Assembly (NCBI GenBank): GCA_937915725.1
Contig: CALGGV010000225.1
Coordinates: 1-6,324 of the forward strand
Reading direction: 5' to 3'
DNA: 6,324 nt
DNA from: an uncultured Selenomonadales bacterium
Lineage (GTDB): Bacteria > Bacillota > Negativicutes > Selenomonadales > Selenomonadaceae
Below, piece after piece: positions 5,469 to 6,324 of this stretch. Each line of letters opens with the position of its first letter. The first letter of the stretch is position 1. Both the position numbers and the translations under genes were made by a program. A model generated the notes under the pieces. That model saw only the letters and a list, made by a program, of their open reading frames with translations. It made no database searches and had not been told where the DNA came from.

Positions 5469-6026
5469 TCAATGATAACGAACTGATGCAACCAACGCGG
5501 CAATATCGCTTGTGCTAATTCCTGCAGGGGCGTACAAGCAAATTTTTTCAGAAATTTTTGTTACTGCGCCGTCAATAGCATAGCATACGCCGTCGATATA
5601 ATCGCAAATTCTGCGTTGTTCTTCAACGTGAACGTATTCGTAATTTACAACAACCGCCTTATGAGCCAAAATATCATCTGCAATTTCGTTAATGTGGTTA
5701 TAGTCAGCGGGCGTGTAAACTTTCATTACAAATTCCGGAGCCTTGATAAGTTGCAAATTCGGACGGTTAGTTTTTGAAGTGTCAGTGTACGCCGTATAAT
5801 TTACGCCGTTTACAGTGGCTGTACCGCCGTGAGAAGTGCTGACATAACCGCTACTCGCCGCCGCTGCGCGATGTGCCGCCATATTTTCTGCTAAATTTTG
5901 TGCTTGAGTCGGCATTTGCATTGGCTTAGATTCCGGCTTTTTTTCAACTGTTTCTTCTTCCTCCGGTACTGTTTCTATCGGCATTATTATATCCGTAAAC
6001 TTTCTAATCCAATCCATAATAATCAT
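5469..6026 (-). CDS. sepF: Cell division protein SepF
   Basis: A 185-residue SepF, the cytoplasmic protein that ties FtsZ filaments to the membrane and supports septum assembly in Firmicutes and related groups. The N-terminus (about residues 1-17, MIIMDWIRKFTDIIMPI) fits the membrane-binding amphipathic helix. An acidic, then Ala/Gln/Ser-rich linker follows (about 20-88). The SepF core runs from LQLIKAPEFV (91-100) through AVVVNYEYVHVEEQRRICDYIDGVCYAIDGAVTKISEKICLYAPAGI (124-170). The first of two near ATGs is preferred because GAAAGGG lies 8 bases before it; the second (MDWIRKF) would be 17 bases away. The gene stands alone, convergent with its neighbour, rather than in the common yggS-sepF-yggT-divIVA group, at least on its downstream side. 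Confidence 0.93.
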   Translation of the reverse strand: MIIMDWIRKFTDIIMPIETVPEEEETVEKKPESKPMQMPTQAQNLAENMAAHRAAAASSGYVSTSHGGTATVNGVNYTAYTDTSKTNRPNLQLIKAPEFVMKVYTPADYNHINEIADDILAHKAVVVNYEYVHVEEQRRICDYIDGVCYAIDGAVTKISEKICLYAPAGISTSDIAALVASVRYH

Positions 6027-6034
6027 TAAAATCG

Positions 6035-6041
6035 CCCTTTC
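6035..6041 (-). promoter_or_regulatory. Ribosome binding site deciding the SepF start
   Basis: On the minus strand GAAAGGG lies 8 bases before the ATG at 6026, which selects MIIMDW over the internal MDW start three codons later. Confidence 0.65.
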
Positions 6042-6076
6042 ATAACTTAACTATTAACACTTTATAAGTTACGGCA

Positions 6077-6106
6077 ATTTTAACATAACAACTCGCAAAT
6101 TGTAAA
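6077..6106 (-). promoter_or_regulatory. Candidate sepF promoter
   Basis: On the minus strand TTTACA (6106-6101, 5 of 6 to the -35) and TAAAAT (6082-6077, 5 of 6 to the -10) are separated by 18 bases. Transcription would start near 6070 and leave a leader of about 44 bases. That leader contains a 7-bp inverted repeat, TAACTTA (6043-6049) with TAAGTTA (6065-6071), close to the ribosome site; its meaning is unknown. Confidence 0.55.
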
Positions 6107-6119
6107 GTATTTTTTCAAG

Positions 6120-6176
6120 ATATTTTCATAAATATTTTTTAGTTAAAAGATTTTGTGAAGTACAAAATATAAATCG
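6120..6176. repeat. 57-bp direct repeat, copy 1
   Basis: This AT-rich segment recurs at 6268-6324 with one difference in 57 (T6154 against C6302). It holds a 19-bp dyad, ATTTTGT (6150-6156), GAAGT, ACAAAAT (6162-6168), and a -10-like TATAAA (6168-6173). Copy 1 lies about 14 bases upstream of the candidate sepF -35. Similarity continues weakly to the left of the copy with a one-base shift (TATTTTT-type sequence at 6108-6115 and 6255-6261). Confidence 0.95.
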
Positions 6177-6178
6177 TT

Positions 6179-6217
6179 GTCAAAGTGAAGTATGGAATTT
6201 AAGCAAATAACTTTGAC
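6179..6217. other. Inverted repeat between the direct repeats
   Basis: GTCAAAGT (6179-6186) and ACTTTGAC (6210-6217) are perfect 8-bp arms around a 23-base centre, followed on the + strand by a T-rich run (6218-6231). It may be a protein-binding dyad or an RNA hairpin. No reading frame of note overlaps it. Confidence 0.5.
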
Positions 6218-6233
6218 TTTATTTTTGTTTTGA

Positions 6234-6261
6234 AAAAATCAGCAAAAGTGCTGCTATTTTT
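6234..6261. terminator. Terminator-like hairpin in the sepF upstream region
   Basis: CAGCA (6240-6244) pairs with TGCTG (6249-6253) around AAAG. After a CT bulge, AAAAAT (6234-6239) pairs with ATTTTT (6256-6261). The A and T flanks could serve either direction. No gene in view ends here, so it might close a small RNA on + or a gene entering from beyond the right edge on -. Confidence 0.4.
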
Positions 6262-6267
6262 CCGAAA

Positions 6268-6324
6268 ATATTTTCATAAATATTTTTTAGTTAAAAGATT
6301 TCGTGAAGTACAAAATATAAATCG
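6268..6324. repeat. 57-bp direct repeat, copy 2, reaching the window edge
   Basis: This is the second copy of 6120-6176, offset by 148 bp and identical except for C6302, which breaks one pair of the internal dyad (ATTTCGT against ACAAAAT). It ends exactly at the window edge, so the repeat or further copies may continue. No coding frame is seen from 6027 to 6324; this 298-bp stretch holds only the sepF promoter, the repeats and the two hairpins. Confidence 0.93.

Noticed and set aside
6120..6324. Replication origin or attachment-site duplication
   Set aside because: There are no DnaA-box-like TTATCCACA sites, and no integrase or transposase gene lies between or beside the repeats.

Overview
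The window looks like chromosomal DNA of a low-GC Firmicute, most plausibly an anaerobic member of the Negativicutes (Selenomonas-like). Supporting signs are strong GGAGG-type Shine-Dalgarno sites, an AT-rich composition, a SepF cell-division protein, and a CBS-CBS-ACT protein beside a UbiX-type flavin prenyltransferase. The taxonomic guess is inference from gene content and style; no rRNA or other marker is present.

Region 1 (1-2282, + strand) is a compact defence-type operon of four genes: the C-terminal two thirds of an EcoRI-family adenine-N6 DNA methyltransferase (its start lies off the left edge), a DUF4258 protein and a YgiT/MqsA-type zinc-finger protein that together look like a toxin-antitoxin pair, and a single-chain DUF262 (GmrSD/ParB-like) plus HNH nuclease. 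The first two gaps are 4 bases each and the third is 28. No EcoRI-like restriction enzyme is visible, so the DUF262-HNH protein is the obvious candidate effector. The operon ends in a clear intrinsic terminator at 2317-2352.

Region 2 (2293-5376, + strand) holds housekeeping-type genes: a CBS-CBS-ACT protein, a HAD phosphatase translationally coupled to a UbiX-type flavin prenyltransferase (ATAATG overlap), and a shortened aldose-1-epimerase-like protein that lacks the usual catalytic histidine motifs. The CBS-ACT gene has a good candidate promoter whose -10 lies inside the upstream terminator stem. A striking 84-bp tandem array of twelve 7-bp units (TCCTTAR) sits directly in front of the HAD gene's Shine-Dalgarno site.

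Region 3 (5377-6324) begins with a bidirectional terminator shared by the epimerase-like gene and sepF, which reads on the - strand and has its own candidate promoter. Upstream of sepF lies gene-free, AT-rich DNA up to the right edge. It carries two 57-bp direct repeats (56/57 identical, 148 bp apart) with an internal dyad, and two hairpins between them. Nothing in the window is a tRNA, rRNA, CRISPR array, transposase or integrase.
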